A DNA stretch of 64,000 nucleotides, from assembly GCF_014203705.1 (NCBI RefSeq), contig NZ_JACHJR010000001.1, forward strand, positions 62,001 through 126,000, given 5' to 3'. The notes under the pieces were generated by a model that was not told where the DNA came from, ran no database searches, and worked only from the letters and a program-made list of their open reading frames with translations. The stretch's first letter is position 1. Each line of letters starts with the position of its first letter. Source of the stretch: Kitasatospora gansuensis. Lineage in GTDB: Bacteria; Actinomycetota; Actinomycetes; Streptomycetales; Streptomycetaceae. A program made the translations under genes and the position numbers. Positions 24,114 to 32,532 of the stretch are shown here, in pieces.

Positions 24114-25361
24114 ATGACCACCGCGCCGCCGGATGCGACCCGGCCCACCCCTGACCACCGGCCCGCTCCCGAGCGGCGGGCCGCTCCCGAACCGCGGCCG
24201 ACGCTCCGTCAACTGGTCGGCGCCTGCGGCGGACCGCGCTACGCCCTCGCCCTGGCCGTGGACGCGCTGGGCACCGGACTGCTGCGGCCGTTCCTGCTGC
24301 TGTACGGGATCACCGTGCTGGAGCTGTCCGCGGCGGCGACCGGCCTGGCGATGACGGTCGGCATCGTGGCGGGTCTGGTCTGCCTGCCGCCGCTGGGCCG
24401 CTGGCTGGACCGGGGCGCGCGCAGCAGCGCGGTGGCCGCCTCGATGCTGGTCCGGGTGGTGGGCGTGGTGGTGCTGGTGGCCGCGTCGGCCGGTGACGTG
24501 CCGCTGTTCACGGTGGCCGCGCTGCTGCTCGGCATCGGCAACCAGTCCTGGCCGGCCGCGCACGCCGCGCTGGTGGCCACCGTCAGCACCGGCCGGCTGC
24601 GCGACGCCGCGCTCGCGGCGGGACGCTCGGTGCGCAACGCGGGCTTGGGGGTGGGCGCGCTGCTGGCCGCCACCGCGGTCGCCGGGGGACCGTCGGCGCT
24701 GAGGGTGCTGGCGGTGGCGTCCGGTGCCGGCTACCTGGCGGCGGGCGCGCTGGCCTGGTCGGTACGGGTGGCCGCCGATCCGACGCGGCGTCAGAGCGCG
24801 GACGACGGGCCGACACCCGGGATGGGTGTGCTGCTGCTGGCCAACGTGCTGTACGTCTTCTGCCTGAACGTGCCCGAGATCGCGGTACCGCTGGTGCTGG
24901 TCACCCAGCTGCACGCTTCCCCGGTATGGGCGGCGGCGGTATTCGTCGCCAACACCGTGCTGGTGGTGGCCCTTCAGGTGCCGCTGACCACCTGGACCGC
25001 CCGCTGGTCGCGCGGCACCGTGCTGGCCGCCTCGGGTGTGGTGCTGGCCGTGAGCTACCTCGGCTTCCTGTTCGCCACCGGCCTCGGCCCGGCGGCGGTC
25101 GCCCTGGTCTCGGTGGCCTGCACCCTCGGCGAGATCCTCTACGCGGGCAGCTCCACCGCCCTGGTCACCGCCCTCGCCCCGCCCGCTCTGCTGGGCCGCG
25201 CCCTGGCCCGCTTCCAGCTCTCCACCGGCTTCGGCCTGGCCGTCTCCCCCGCCGCCATCACCGCCCTCGCCGCCCACGGCCCCGCCGCCCTCTGGGGTAC
25301 CCTCGCCGCCGGCACCGCGGGCGCCTCCGCGGCCGTCTGGCGTGAGCGCGACCGGGCGTAG
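24114..25361 (+). CDS. MFS transporter
   Basis: A 415-residue protein with about 12 membrane helices after a Pro/Arg-rich cytoplasmic leader of about 30 residues. LGTGLLRPFLLLYGITVLEL (helix 1) and a loop 2-3 motif LPPLGRWLDRGARS, which corresponds to MFS motif A, are visible. GTG 24105 is an equally possible start. Divergent from a DUF5937 regulator and preceded by its operator, it is probably a drug or metabolite exporter induced by the compound the regulator senses. Confidence 0.85.
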   Translation: MTTAPPDATRPTPDHRPAPERRAAPEPRPTLRQLVGACGGPRYALALAVDALGTGLLRPFLLLYGITVLELSAAATGLAMTVGIVAGLVCLPPLGRWLDRGARSSAVAASMLVRVVGVVVLVAASAGDVPLFTVAALLLGIGNQSWPAAHAALVATVSTGRLRDAALAAGRSVRNAGLGVGALLAATAVAGGPSALRVLAVASGAGYLAAGALAWSVRVAADPTRRQSADDGPTPGMGVLLLANVLYVFCLNVPEIAVPLVLVTQLHASPVWAAAVFVANTVLVVALQVPLTTWTARWSRGTVLAASGVVLAVSYLGFLFATGLGPAAVALVSVACTLGEILYAGSSTALVTALAPPALLGRALARFQLSTGFGLAVSPAAITALAAHGPAALWGTLAAGTAGASAAVWRERDRA

Positions 25362-25394
25362 GTCGGACGGCCGCAGAGGCGCTCCGCCGGGCGG

Positions 25395-26618
25395 TCAGGG
25401 GAGGAACGTCACCGCCGGGAAGGCCGGGGACGGGCCGTCGAGCAGGGGCCGGCGGCGGTGGCGCAGGTGCTCGTCGAAGAAGGCGAGCGGGTATGCCTGC
25501 TGAATCCTCATCGCCTGGTCGGGGTCGAGGGTACCGATCACGTCCTGGAGCTGCTCCCCGCTCCACCCGAACAGCTTCGCCACCTGGGCGAACAGTGCCT
25601 CGTTGTCGCCGTACGAGATGTGGACGGCGCCCTGGGCCTGGATGTCCAGTCGCCAACCTCGCAGGTGCGACCAGAACGCGGCGGCGGCGGGGTCCGTGGC
25701 GCGGGTGAAGTGGGCGGACATCATCATGAACGGCCGGTGCAGGTCGCCGGCCAGCGGCGGGTTCATCTGCATCGGGGCGTCGAGGCTCAGGCCGGCCCGG
25801 ATGCGCTCGTCCGCGAGCGCGGCGCAGGCGGTGGCCGTCCCGCCCTTCGACCAGCCGAACGCGCCGATGCGGTCAGGGTCGAGCGAGCCGAGCAGTCCGG
25901 CCGGGAGCCTGCGCCGGTCGACGTCCGGGTTGCACCCGGCGGCGAGCTGCTCGACGCAGTCCAGGACGAAGCGCAGGTCCGCCGCGAAGTCGCCCGGCAG
26001 GGTCGGCGCCTGGCGGTCGTCGGACGGGACGGCGACCCTGCCGTCGGGGAACTCGGTATAGGTGTCGTACTGGTGAGCGATCGTCACGACCGCGTACCCG
26101 TGACTCGCGAGCTCCTGGACCATGACGGTGTGGTCGCCCTGGTGGCTGCGCGCACCGTGCGAGTACACCAGGACGGGCAGCCGTCGGCCCGAACGCAGCA
26201 CCGGCGCGCCCACGTGCGCGGAGGTGAACGGCGCCTGGTCGGCCAAGGTGGCGAACCCCACGTCCGCCAGGAACGCCTTCAACGCGCCGGCCGGCATCCA
26301 CGGCGCCACCGGGTGGCGCCCGACGTCCCGGGCCGGGTACCAGACCGTGGCCATCAGCTCGCGGAAGTGCCCGCCGCCCGCGATGGCGTCAGGGCGTGAG
26401 CGGTCGACGAGGTGCAACTCGGCGGTGCCCACCGGGTACGGCCCGGTGGGGCCGGGCAGGGTGAGCCGCGTCGGGGTGGGAGCGGGTGCGGCCGGGACCG
26501 CCCAGGCGGGGCCGGCGACGGTGGCGAGCGGCACGGCCGCCGCCCCGACGGCCAGCGCGCCTCCCAGCATGCGGCGGCGCGTCATGCCCTTCCGGTCGGT
26601 GGACTGCGTGGTGGTCAT
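25395..26618 (-). CDS. Secreted (Tat) alpha/beta hydrolase, PAF-acetylhydrolase-like
   Basis: A 407-residue protein. The Tat signal (MTRRRMLGGALAVGAAAVPL ... AWA) has twin arginines and a cleavage site near residue 48. The hydrolase domain includes MATVWYPARD, LPVLVYSHGARSHQGD (oxyanion region) and the nucleophile elbow GAFGWSKGG. Candidate catalytic Asp and His lie in GLSLDAPM and GAVHISYGD. The layout matches the PAF-AH/polyester-hydrolase group. The start at 26618 follows GGGGGAA; the longer frame adds a non-signal extension. Probably exported folded and active on lipid or ester substrates outside the cell. Confidence 0.8.
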   Translation of the reverse strand: MTTTQSTDRKGMTRRRMLGGALAVGAAAVPLATVAGPAWAVPAAPAPTPTRLTLPGPTGPYPVGTAELHLVDRSRPDAIAGGGHFRELMATVWYPARDVGRHPVAPWMPAGALKAFLADVGFATLADQAPFTSAHVGAPVLRSGRRLPVLVYSHGARSHQGDHTVMVQELASHGYAVVTIAHQYDTYTEFPDGRVAVPSDDRQAPTLPGDFAADLRFVLDCVEQLAAGCNPDVDRRRLPAGLLGSLDPDRIGAFGWSKGGTATACAALADERIRAGLSLDAPMQMNPPLAGDLHRPFMMMSAHFTRATDPAAAAFWSHLRGWRLDIQAQGAVHISYGDNEALFAQVAKLFGWSGEQLQDVIGTLDPDQAMRIQQAYPLAFFDEHLRHRRRPLLDGPSPAFPAVTFLP

Positions 26619-26820
26619 GGTTCCCCCGTGGTGACGGATCGTCAGTCGTGCTGCCACGGCCGGTCCGTGGGCACAGGGGAACACTGTCACTTCCCTTCCC
26701 GCGTGACGTCAGCCCACGGGATTACATCCCGGAGCTGACCCGGCCCGCACTGTCCGGCAAACCGCCACCAGATGTCCTCACCGCGACACACCCGGACCGG
26801 GAAGGAGGCGATGCCGGTGG

Positions 26821-27010
26821 GTTGGCTCGCAGCGGCCGAAGACCTTCGCGTGGTGGACGTCGTAGGCGGCGTGACAGGCCAGGGCCCCGCCGCGGCCGTG
26901 GTTCACCCGCATCGCCCTGGCCTGCCTGGGGCCGACCAGCGTGCGAGCGGCGTGCCACTCACGGCGGGCAACTGGCAGGCGAGGGCCTTGACCTGAGCAG
27001 CCTGCAGAGC
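26821..27010 (-). pseudogene. IS630-type transposase scraps
   Basis: Two minus-strand pieces: QAAQVKALACQLPA ... PLARWSAPG (N-terminal helix-turn-helix region) and, in another frame, VNHGRGGALACHAAYDVHHA then KVFGRCE (DDE core). The intervening region is deleted. Nothing else is seen between the hydrolase gene and the TetR gene. Confidence 0.5.
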
Positions 27011-27082
27011 CCCGCCGTGGATGACGGTAGGTCGACGACACGCGCCCTTCCTGCGAGGTACCGCCCTGGACCGCGTCGCTGG

Positions 27083-27643
27083 TCAGCTGGTGGCCGTCAG
27101 TGCCTCGCGTGCAGTGGTGAGGATCTTCTCGGAGAGCGGGGAGCCCGTGGTGGCGCGGGACAGGACGAGTGCGCCGAGCATGGTGCACAGCCGGGTGATG
27201 CCGTCCTGGTCCTCGGTGGCGAGCCAGTCGGCGAAGTCGCCGACTCCCTGGGTGTAGACGCGGCGGGCCTCGCCGTCTGCGCCGTCGCGGGCCATGTCGC
27301 CGGCGAGTGCGGCGGCGGGGCACCCGTCCGCGGCGCTATCGCGGTGCTCGATGGAAAGGTAGGCGTCGATCAGCGCCCGCTGGGCGTCGTCGCGCTGGCC
27401 GGCGTACTGGTCGAGCCCGTCCTTGTGGTGGCGGGCGAGTTCGGCGAAGGCGTGGGCGGTGGCTTCGTCGACGAGTGCCTCCTTGGAGGCGAACTGCTTG
27501 TAGAAGCCGCCGTGGGTCAGACCGGAGGCCTTCATGAGGTCGGCGACGCTGACGTGGGTGCCCTGTTCCCGGAAGATCCGGGAGGCGGTCTCCACGACCC
27601 GTCGGCGGTTGTCCCGTGCCTGTGCCTGCGATACGCGGCCCAT
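27083..27643 (-). CDS. TetR/AcrR-family transcriptional regulator
   Basis: A 186-residue regulator. The helix-turn-helix (about 10-55) reads RRRVVETASRIFREQGTHVS then LMKASGLTHGGFYKQFASKE. The C-terminal domain has the CPAAALAGDMARDG segment found in many TetR repressors of reductase genes. GGGAGGG precedes the ATG. It is divergent from an SDR gene, with an AT-rich operator between them, so it probably represses the SDR-oxidoreductase-hydrolase series downstream. Confidence 0.88.
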   Translation of the reverse strand: MGRVSQAQARDNRRRVVETASRIFREQGTHVSVADLMKASGLTHGGFYKQFASKEALVDEATAHAFAELARHHKDGLDQYAGQRDDAQRALIDAYLSIEHRDSAADGCPAAALAGDMARDGADGEARRVYTQGVGDFADWLATEDQDGITRLCTMLGALVLSRATTGSPLSEKILTTAREALTATS

Positions 27644-27680
27644 CGGTCACCCTCCCAGTTGGATGTCGAGTCGAATCTAT

Positions 27681-27698
27681 TCTAGACTCCAGTTTAGA
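27681..27698. promoter_or_regulatory. TetR operator in a low-GC divergent promoter
   Basis: TCTAGACT-cc-AGTTTAGA is an 18-bp palindrome with one mismatch, inside a conspicuously AT-rich 55-bp stretch (27665-27718). It is centred between the TetR and SDR genes. Confidence 0.6.
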
Positions 27699-27754
27699 TG
27701 TTGGATGAAATCTATTGGGGCGGTCAGCTGCCGCCCACTACCTCGGGAGTGCTC

Positions 27755-28441
27755 ATGGAACTGAAGGACGCGGTCGTGGTGGTCACTGGCGCCAACCGGG
27801 GGCTCGGGCGGCATCTTGCCGCCCAGCTCGTGGAGCGCGGGGCCAAGGTCTACGCGGCGGCCCGCCGCCCCGAGACGGTGGACCTGCCGGGCGTCGTCCC
27901 GCTGCGGCTGGATGTGACCGACGCGGAGTCGATCCGGGCGGCGGCCCGCATCGCCGCCGACGCGACGCTGCTGGTCAACAACGCGGGCATCTCCACCGGG
28001 ACGCCGCTGATCGCGGGCAGCCCGGACGCGGTGCGCTTGGAAATGGAGGTGAACTTCTTCGGCCCTCTCGCCGTGACGCGGGCTTTCGCCCCGGTCATCG
28101 AGTCCAACGGCGGCGGCGGCATGCTCAACGTGCTGTCGGTCCTGTCCTGGCTGCACCCGGCCGACCTCGGCGCATACGCCGCGGCGAAGGCGGCGGCATG
28201 GGCGCTGACCGGCGCGGTCCGAGAGGAACTGGCGCCCCACAACATCACGGTGACGGCGCTGCACGTCGGGTACATGGACACCGACATGGCCGCCGGCGTT
28301 CCCGCCGACCAGAAGGCAGACCCCGCCGAGGTCGCCGCCCAGGCCCTGTCCGCCGTGGAGGCGGGCCTGCCCGAGGTCCTCGCCGACGAGACCACCCGGT
28401 ACGTCAAGCAGAGCCTGGCCACGTCGCCGAACGCGGCGTGA
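27755..28441 (+). CDS. Short-chain dehydrogenase/reductase (SDR)
   Basis: A 228-residue classical SDR. The cofactor motif is TGANRGLGRHLA (about 11-22), NNAG is at about 77, and the active site has Ser in LSVLSWLHP and Y-A-A-A-K in AYAAAKAAA. YMDTDMAAG follows. The C-terminal NADP preference is suggested by Arg in AARRPE. The start at 27755 follows GGGAG; a 19-residue longer frame would overlap the operator. It is the first gene of the TetR-controlled group and probably reduces a reactive carbonyl. Confidence 0.88.
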   Translation: MELKDAVVVVTGANRGLGRHLAAQLVERGAKVYAAARRPETVDLPGVVPLRLDVTDAESIRAAARIAADATLLVNNAGISTGTPLIAGSPDAVRLEMEVNFFGPLAVTRAFAPVIESNGGGGMLNVLSVLSWLHPADLGAYAAAKAAAWALTGAVREELAPHNITVTALHVGYMDTDMAAGVPADQKADPAEVAAQALSAVEAGLPEVLADETTRYVKQSLATSPNAA

Positions 28442-28572
28442 GAAGCACTCCCCCGTATCGGCGCGGGGCGCCGTGAACCAGCAGTGGCCGGCAGAGAGTG
28501 GCTCGTACCGGGGCAGGCCCGGAAACGAGCGAAGATCGCGTCCAGGTGCGGACGGGACACGGAGACGGAGAG

Positions 28573-29577
28573 ATGAAGACCTACCTGATCGAGAAGTACG
28601 GCGACCAGTCGGCGGTGCACGCCGCCGAGCTGCCCGATCCGCAGCCCGGTCCCGAGGATGTCCTGGTCGAGATCCACGCGGCGAGCGTCAACCCGCTGGA
28701 CTTCAAGATCCGCGACGGTGCCTTCAAGAGGATCCTGCCCTACCGCCTCCCCCTCGTCCTGGGCAACGACCTCGCCGGAGTGGTGGTCCGGGTCGGCTCC
28801 GCCGTCACCCGGTTCGCGGTGGGCGACGAGGTCTACGCCCGGCCCGACAAGGACCGCATCGGCACCTTCGCCGAACTCATCGCCGTCCACCAGGACGACC
28901 TGGCTCCCAAACCCGCCGCCCTCACCATGGCGCAGGCCGCCTCCCTCCCGCTGGTCGCCCTCACCTCCTGGCAGGCGCTGGTCGACAGGGCGCAGGTCCG
29001 GCCGGGCCAGAAGGTCCTGATCCACGCGGGCTCCGGCGGAGTGGGCACCATCGCCCTCCAGCTGGCCAGACACCTGGGCGCACACGTGGCCACCACCGCG
29101 AGCGCGGCCAACGCCGCCCTGGTCAAGGAACTCGGCGCGGACGTGGTCATCGACTACCGCACCCAGGACTTCGAGCAGCTCCTGGAGGGCTACGACGTCG
29201 TCCTGGACACCCTCGGCGGCGAGACCCTGGAGAAGTCGCTGCGGGTCCTCAAGCCGGGCGGGAAGGTCATCAGCATCGCCGGGCCGCCCGACGCGGACTT
29301 CGCCCGCGAGCTCGGCGCGAACCCGGTCCTGCGGCAGGCGATGAACGCACTGAGCTTCAGGACCCGGCGCCGTGCCAAGCGCCACGGCGTGACCTACTCG
29401 TTCCTGTTCATGAAGGCCGACGGCGGCCGGCTGCGCGAACTCACCCGGCTCGTCGACGCTGGCCACATCCACCCCGTTGTCGACCGGGTCTTCCCCTTCG
29501 ACCGGACCCGCGACGCCATGGAGTACGCCGAGAAGGGCCGCGCAAAGGCCGGCAAAGTCGTCATCGCGATGAAGTGA
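28573..29577 (+). CDS. NADP-dependent MDR oxidoreductase (quinone reductase-like)
   Basis: A 334-residue protein. The GroES-like domain has VEIHAASVNPLDFKIRDGAF and LGNDLAGVVVRVG, the Rossmann motif is VLIHAGSGGVGTIALQLARH, and VVLDTLGGETLEKSL follows. No structural or catalytic zinc ligands are visible. It lies 131 nt downstream of the SDR gene on the same strand and is probably in the same TetR-controlled transcription unit; both are typical electrophile-detoxification enzymes. GGAGACGGAGAG precedes the ATG. Confidence 0.88.
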   Translation: MKTYLIEKYGDQSAVHAAELPDPQPGPEDVLVEIHAASVNPLDFKIRDGAFKRILPYRLPLVLGNDLAGVVVRVGSAVTRFAVGDEVYARPDKDRIGTFAELIAVHQDDLAPKPAALTMAQAASLPLVALTSWQALVDRAQVRPGQKVLIHAGSGGVGTIALQLARHLGAHVATTASAANAALVKELGADVVIDYRTQDFEQLLEGYDVVLDTLGGETLEKSLRVLKPGGKVISIAGPPDADFARELGANPVLRQAMNALSFRTRRRAKRHGVTYSFLFMKADGGRLRELTRLVDAGHIHPVVDRVFPFDRTRDAMEYAEKGRAKAGKVVIAMK

Positions 29578-29811
29578 GGTCTGCCGGCCGGTCCCCGCCT
29601 CCACCTGACCGGCCGGCATCGGCAGACAAGTGGATCCCCCCTCCCCGCCACCACAGGAATCGACCACAGGCGCCCCGCGCGCCCCTCCCCCTCATCCGGC
29701 CGCCGGCCCCGCGCCCACAGTCGGAAGGCCGGGAAACCGTCCTGCGCGCACCCGCGAGGACGAAGCGGCCGGCGCGAGGCCGCGGTAGATCCGAGACCGA
29801 AGGGCACACCC

Positions 29812-30693
29812 ATGAACGACACACACGAAGGCAGCAGCGGCACAGCGATGTCCTACCAGGACGCACCGACCCGCACCGTCACCGCCGACCAAGTGACCTT
29901 CGCCTACCGCGAACTCGGCCCCCGGTCCGGCATCCCGGTGATCTTCCTCACCCATCTTGCCGCGGTACTCGACAACTGGGACCCCCGTGTCGTCGACGGC
30001 ATCGCCGCCAAGCACCGGGTGATCACGTTCGACAACAGGGGCGTCGGCGCGTCCACCGGCTCGACACCCAAGACCATCGAGAAAATGGCCGACGACGCCG
30101 TCACCTTCATCCGGGCACTCGGGCTCGACCAGGTGGACATCCTCGGCTTCTCGATGGGCGGGATGATCGCTCAGGTGATCGCACAGAACGAACCACAGCT
30201 CGTTCGCAGGCTGATCCTCGCGGGCACAGGACCCGCCGGTGGCAAGGGCATCAAGAACGTGACCCGGATCTCCCACCTCGACACCCTCCGAGCACTGCTC
30301 ACCCTCCAAGATCCGAAGCAGTACCTCTTCTTCACGCGTACCGCGAACGGACGCCGGGCCGGCAAGGAGTTCCTGGCCCGACTGAAGGAGCGAACGCAAC
30401 ACCGGGACAAGGCGATCTCCCCCAGCTCCTACCTCTCCCAGCTCAAGGCCATCCACCGATGGGGCCTGCAGGCGCCGGCCGACATGTCCCGCATCCACCA
30501 GCCGGTCCTGGTGGCCAACGGCGAGAGCGACCGGATGGTGCCGAGCGAGAACACCCTCGACCTCGCCGCACGACTGCCCCGGGGCGAACTCGTCCCCCTC
30601 TACCCGGACGCCGGACACGGCGGGATCTTCCAGTTCCACGACGCGTTCGTGGCGAGCGCCCTCACATTCCTCAAGGCACACCCCGACGCCTGA
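29812..30693 (+). CDS. Alpha/beta hydrolase
   Basis: A 293-residue protein. IPVIFLTHLAAVLDNWDPRV holds the oxyanion-hole region, DNRGVGAS follows, the nucleophile elbow is LGFSMGGMIAQVIA, the acid is in VANGESDRMVP and the His in DAGHGGIFQF. No signal peptide is present, so it is cytoplasmic. It is related to haloperoxidase-/esterase-type hydrolases often adjacent to oxidoreductases. The 234-nt gap to the upstream gene contains no strong terminator, so it may share the TetR-regulated transcript. Confidence 0.85.
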   Translation: MNDTHEGSSGTAMSYQDAPTRTVTADQVTFAYRELGPRSGIPVIFLTHLAAVLDNWDPRVVDGIAAKHRVITFDNRGVGASTGSTPKTIEKMADDAVTFIRALGLDQVDILGFSMGGMIAQVIAQNEPQLVRRLILAGTGPAGGKGIKNVTRISHLDTLRALLTLQDPKQYLFFTRTANGRRAGKEFLARLKERTQHRDKAISPSSYLSQLKAIHRWGLQAPADMSRIHQPVLVANGESDRMVPSENTLDLAARLPRGELVPLYPDAGHGGIFQFHDAFVASALTFLKAHPDA

Positions 30694-30835
30694 CCGCCGC
30701 GTAGCTCAGGAAAAACGTCGAAGTCAGACGTCTGGAGACTCTGCTGAACGCGATCACGCCAGACTGCATGGCAGCGATTCCGGGCCTGTCAGCTGCGCCG
30801 GGCAGGATGCGGCCCCGTGAGCCTCCACTTCAACA

Positions 30836-30994
30836 GTGCTCAACCCGGATCCGGACGGCCGCCTACCGGGAGGAGACTTCGCGTCCCTGCGACGCCAGTC
30901 CCACGGCTTCGCGGCCGGCCGCGAGCTCTACGCGTGGGGCCTGTTCAGCCACAACTGCTGGTTCGACGACGATCTGACCAGGTCAAGCCGCTGA
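30836..30994 (+). pseudogene. 52-residue fragment of an unidentified protein
   Basis: GTG start, reading NPDPDGRLPGGDFASLRRQ then GRELYAWGLFSHNCWFDDDL. The composition (W, F, D rich, no Arg bias) is protein-like, unlike its shadow frames, but no ribosome binding site is clear. I do not recognise the family. It is probably the end of a lost gene in a 325-bp gap that holds nothing else. Confidence 0.25.
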
Positions 30995-31019
30995 GCGCCG
31001 AAAACGTCAAAGAGCAGAC

Positions 31020-31742
31020 TCAGCTCTGGTCCTCGGCGCAATCGGTCGGGCAGAGCACAGCGCCGGGCGCTATCGCCGCCTCGGCCGTCCCCAGCAGTCG
31101 GAGGAAGGCCTCATCATCCTCATCGGCACGGTCGTACTCCGTCTCGACAGCAGGGACCGTGACGATGGTGAGCGCGCTGTGCAGCTCTGCCTCGAACGGC
31201 CCGTCGGGCAACTGCCCTTTCAGGGTGCCGAGCACCAGGACTCCACCACGGTCGGCCGCGACCACCTCCTGTATCGCGAACCTCCAATGCCTGGCGGCGG
31301 CCGTCAGCACCCTCTGACCTGGGCGGCCGTGCAGCTTGAGCATGCCCCGCCGGTCGCGGACGTGATCAGCGATGGCGCAGCACAGGCGCAGGCCCGGGAC
31401 CTGCGCCGTGTCGACCCGCTCGAACTCGGACGACGGTCGCAGGTCGAGCATCTCCCAGAGCAGGTCCAGCGCGCCGAAACGGGCCCGTGGGTGCGCGTGC
31501 TCGATGATGTCGAGGAGGATCGGCGCGGCCACGACCGCCGCAGGAAACACCTCCCGCTCCAGGTCGTAGATGAGAGCGCTGTCGAGCAGGCTGGTCACCG
31601 CGCCAGCGGCCTGGTTCAAGGTGGTCGCACTGGCCAGCGCATGCAGCTGCACTGCAATCTCACGCGGGCAAGTGCGCCACGGACTTGGGAACGAACTCCA
31701 GTCGACCGCGGCTATCGATTCGCTTCCCACACCTGACATCAT
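31020..31742 (-). CDS. Conserved HEAT-like alpha-helical protein of unknown function
   Basis: A 240-residue protein, mostly helical: VFPAAVVAAPILLDIIEHAH and PRARFGALDLLWEMLDLRP look like HEAT-type repeats, and VPGLRLCCAIADHV is followed by RHWRFAIQEVV. I recall a streptomycete family with this layout found near toxin-immunity and SMI1-like genes, but without named function. No signal peptide or membrane segments are seen. It is divergent from the DUF6896 gene. Confidence 0.6.
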   Translation of the reverse strand: MMSGVGSESIAAVDWSSFPSPWRTCPREIAVQLHALASATTLNQAAGAVTSLLDSALIYDLEREVFPAAVVAAPILLDIIEHAHPRARFGALDLLWEMLDLRPSSEFERVDTAQVPGLRLCCAIADHVRDRRGMLKLHGRPGQRVLTAAARHWRFAIQEVVAADRGGVLVLGTLKGQLPDGPFEAELHSALTIVTVPAVETEYDRADEDDEAFLRLLGTAEAAIAPGAVLCPTDCAEDQS

Positions 31743-31890
31743 CTCAGATGATCATCGACACTTCAGCGGTTGAACGGCGCCGTCGATCTCGTCCGCTGGT
31801 CCCCAGTCAGGCGGTCTGCCGACTCTGGCACGGTGAACCGCACCGTGGAACAATCGCGATTCTTGATCATCTGATCCGGCGGAGGGCGCG

Positions 31891-32313
31891 GTGCGGAAGT
31901 TCAGAGGCGACGCTCCGTCAGCACACTCATCACAGGACTTGATGCTCGGTTTCCTCGACGATCTCGACGCGGCCGACGCTGCGATGCGGGACGCCTTCCC
32001 GGCGCTGGAGCAGCTGGCTGACGTTCTGGCGCTCGCACGCTCGGGCCGGATCAGCCGCAGCGGCGAGGCCGGCAGGTACAACTACCTGGTGCACGGTGCG
32101 GGTTGTCGAATGACAGGCCCGGACGGCATCGACATCGACGTGGACTTCATCGGCGGGGCGGCGGCCTTCGACTTCTGGCGTCTGCGTTGCTACGGACAGA
32201 GCCTCCCGACACCTGTCGACCCCACGGCGGAGGAGCTGCGGGCGGCTGTCGAGAGCCTGAAGGACCTGCTGGCCGAGGTGAGGCCCGGGTGGTTCACGGT
32301 GTCCAAATCATGA
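31891..32313 (+). CDS. DUF6896 family protein
   Basis: A 140-residue protein starting with GTG after GGAGGG. The diagnostic stretch is YNYLVHGAGCRMTGPDGIDI then DVDFIGGAAAFDFWRLRCYG, which I associate with DUF6896, a soluble family without known activity that is common among actinomycete immunity-like islands. The N-terminal half is helical and the C-terminal tail amphipathic. It is probably monocistronic. Confidence 0.65.
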   Translation: MRKFRGDAPSAHSSQDLMLGFLDDLDAADAAMRDAFPALEQLADVLALARSGRISRSGEAGRYNYLVHGAGCRMTGPDGIDIDVDFIGGAAAFDFWRLRCYGQSLPTPVDPTAEELRAAVESLKDLLAEVRPGWFTVSKS

Positions 32314-32532
32314 CGAGCTTACCGGGGCTGACCTTTCTGGCACCTGACTGAGCTCGCTCTTCCGGCCGTTCACCCGGGCAAGCAGCGAGACATTCTCCCC
32401 GGCCGTCCGGAATGCCGAAATCCGCCCTTACCCCCACCGTGTTTCTCCCAGCAATTCCCCATCCCCGCAAGGGACTTGAACTAAGCTTCCCCCCGGCCCG
32501 CCGAATCGGGCCGTCAACGGGGAGGAATCATC

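Noticed and set aside
22785..25277. An 830-codon minus-strand frame over the DUF5937 and MFS genes.
   Set aside because: It is antisense or out of frame to two well-supported genes, with Gly/Arg/Pro repeats and no motif.
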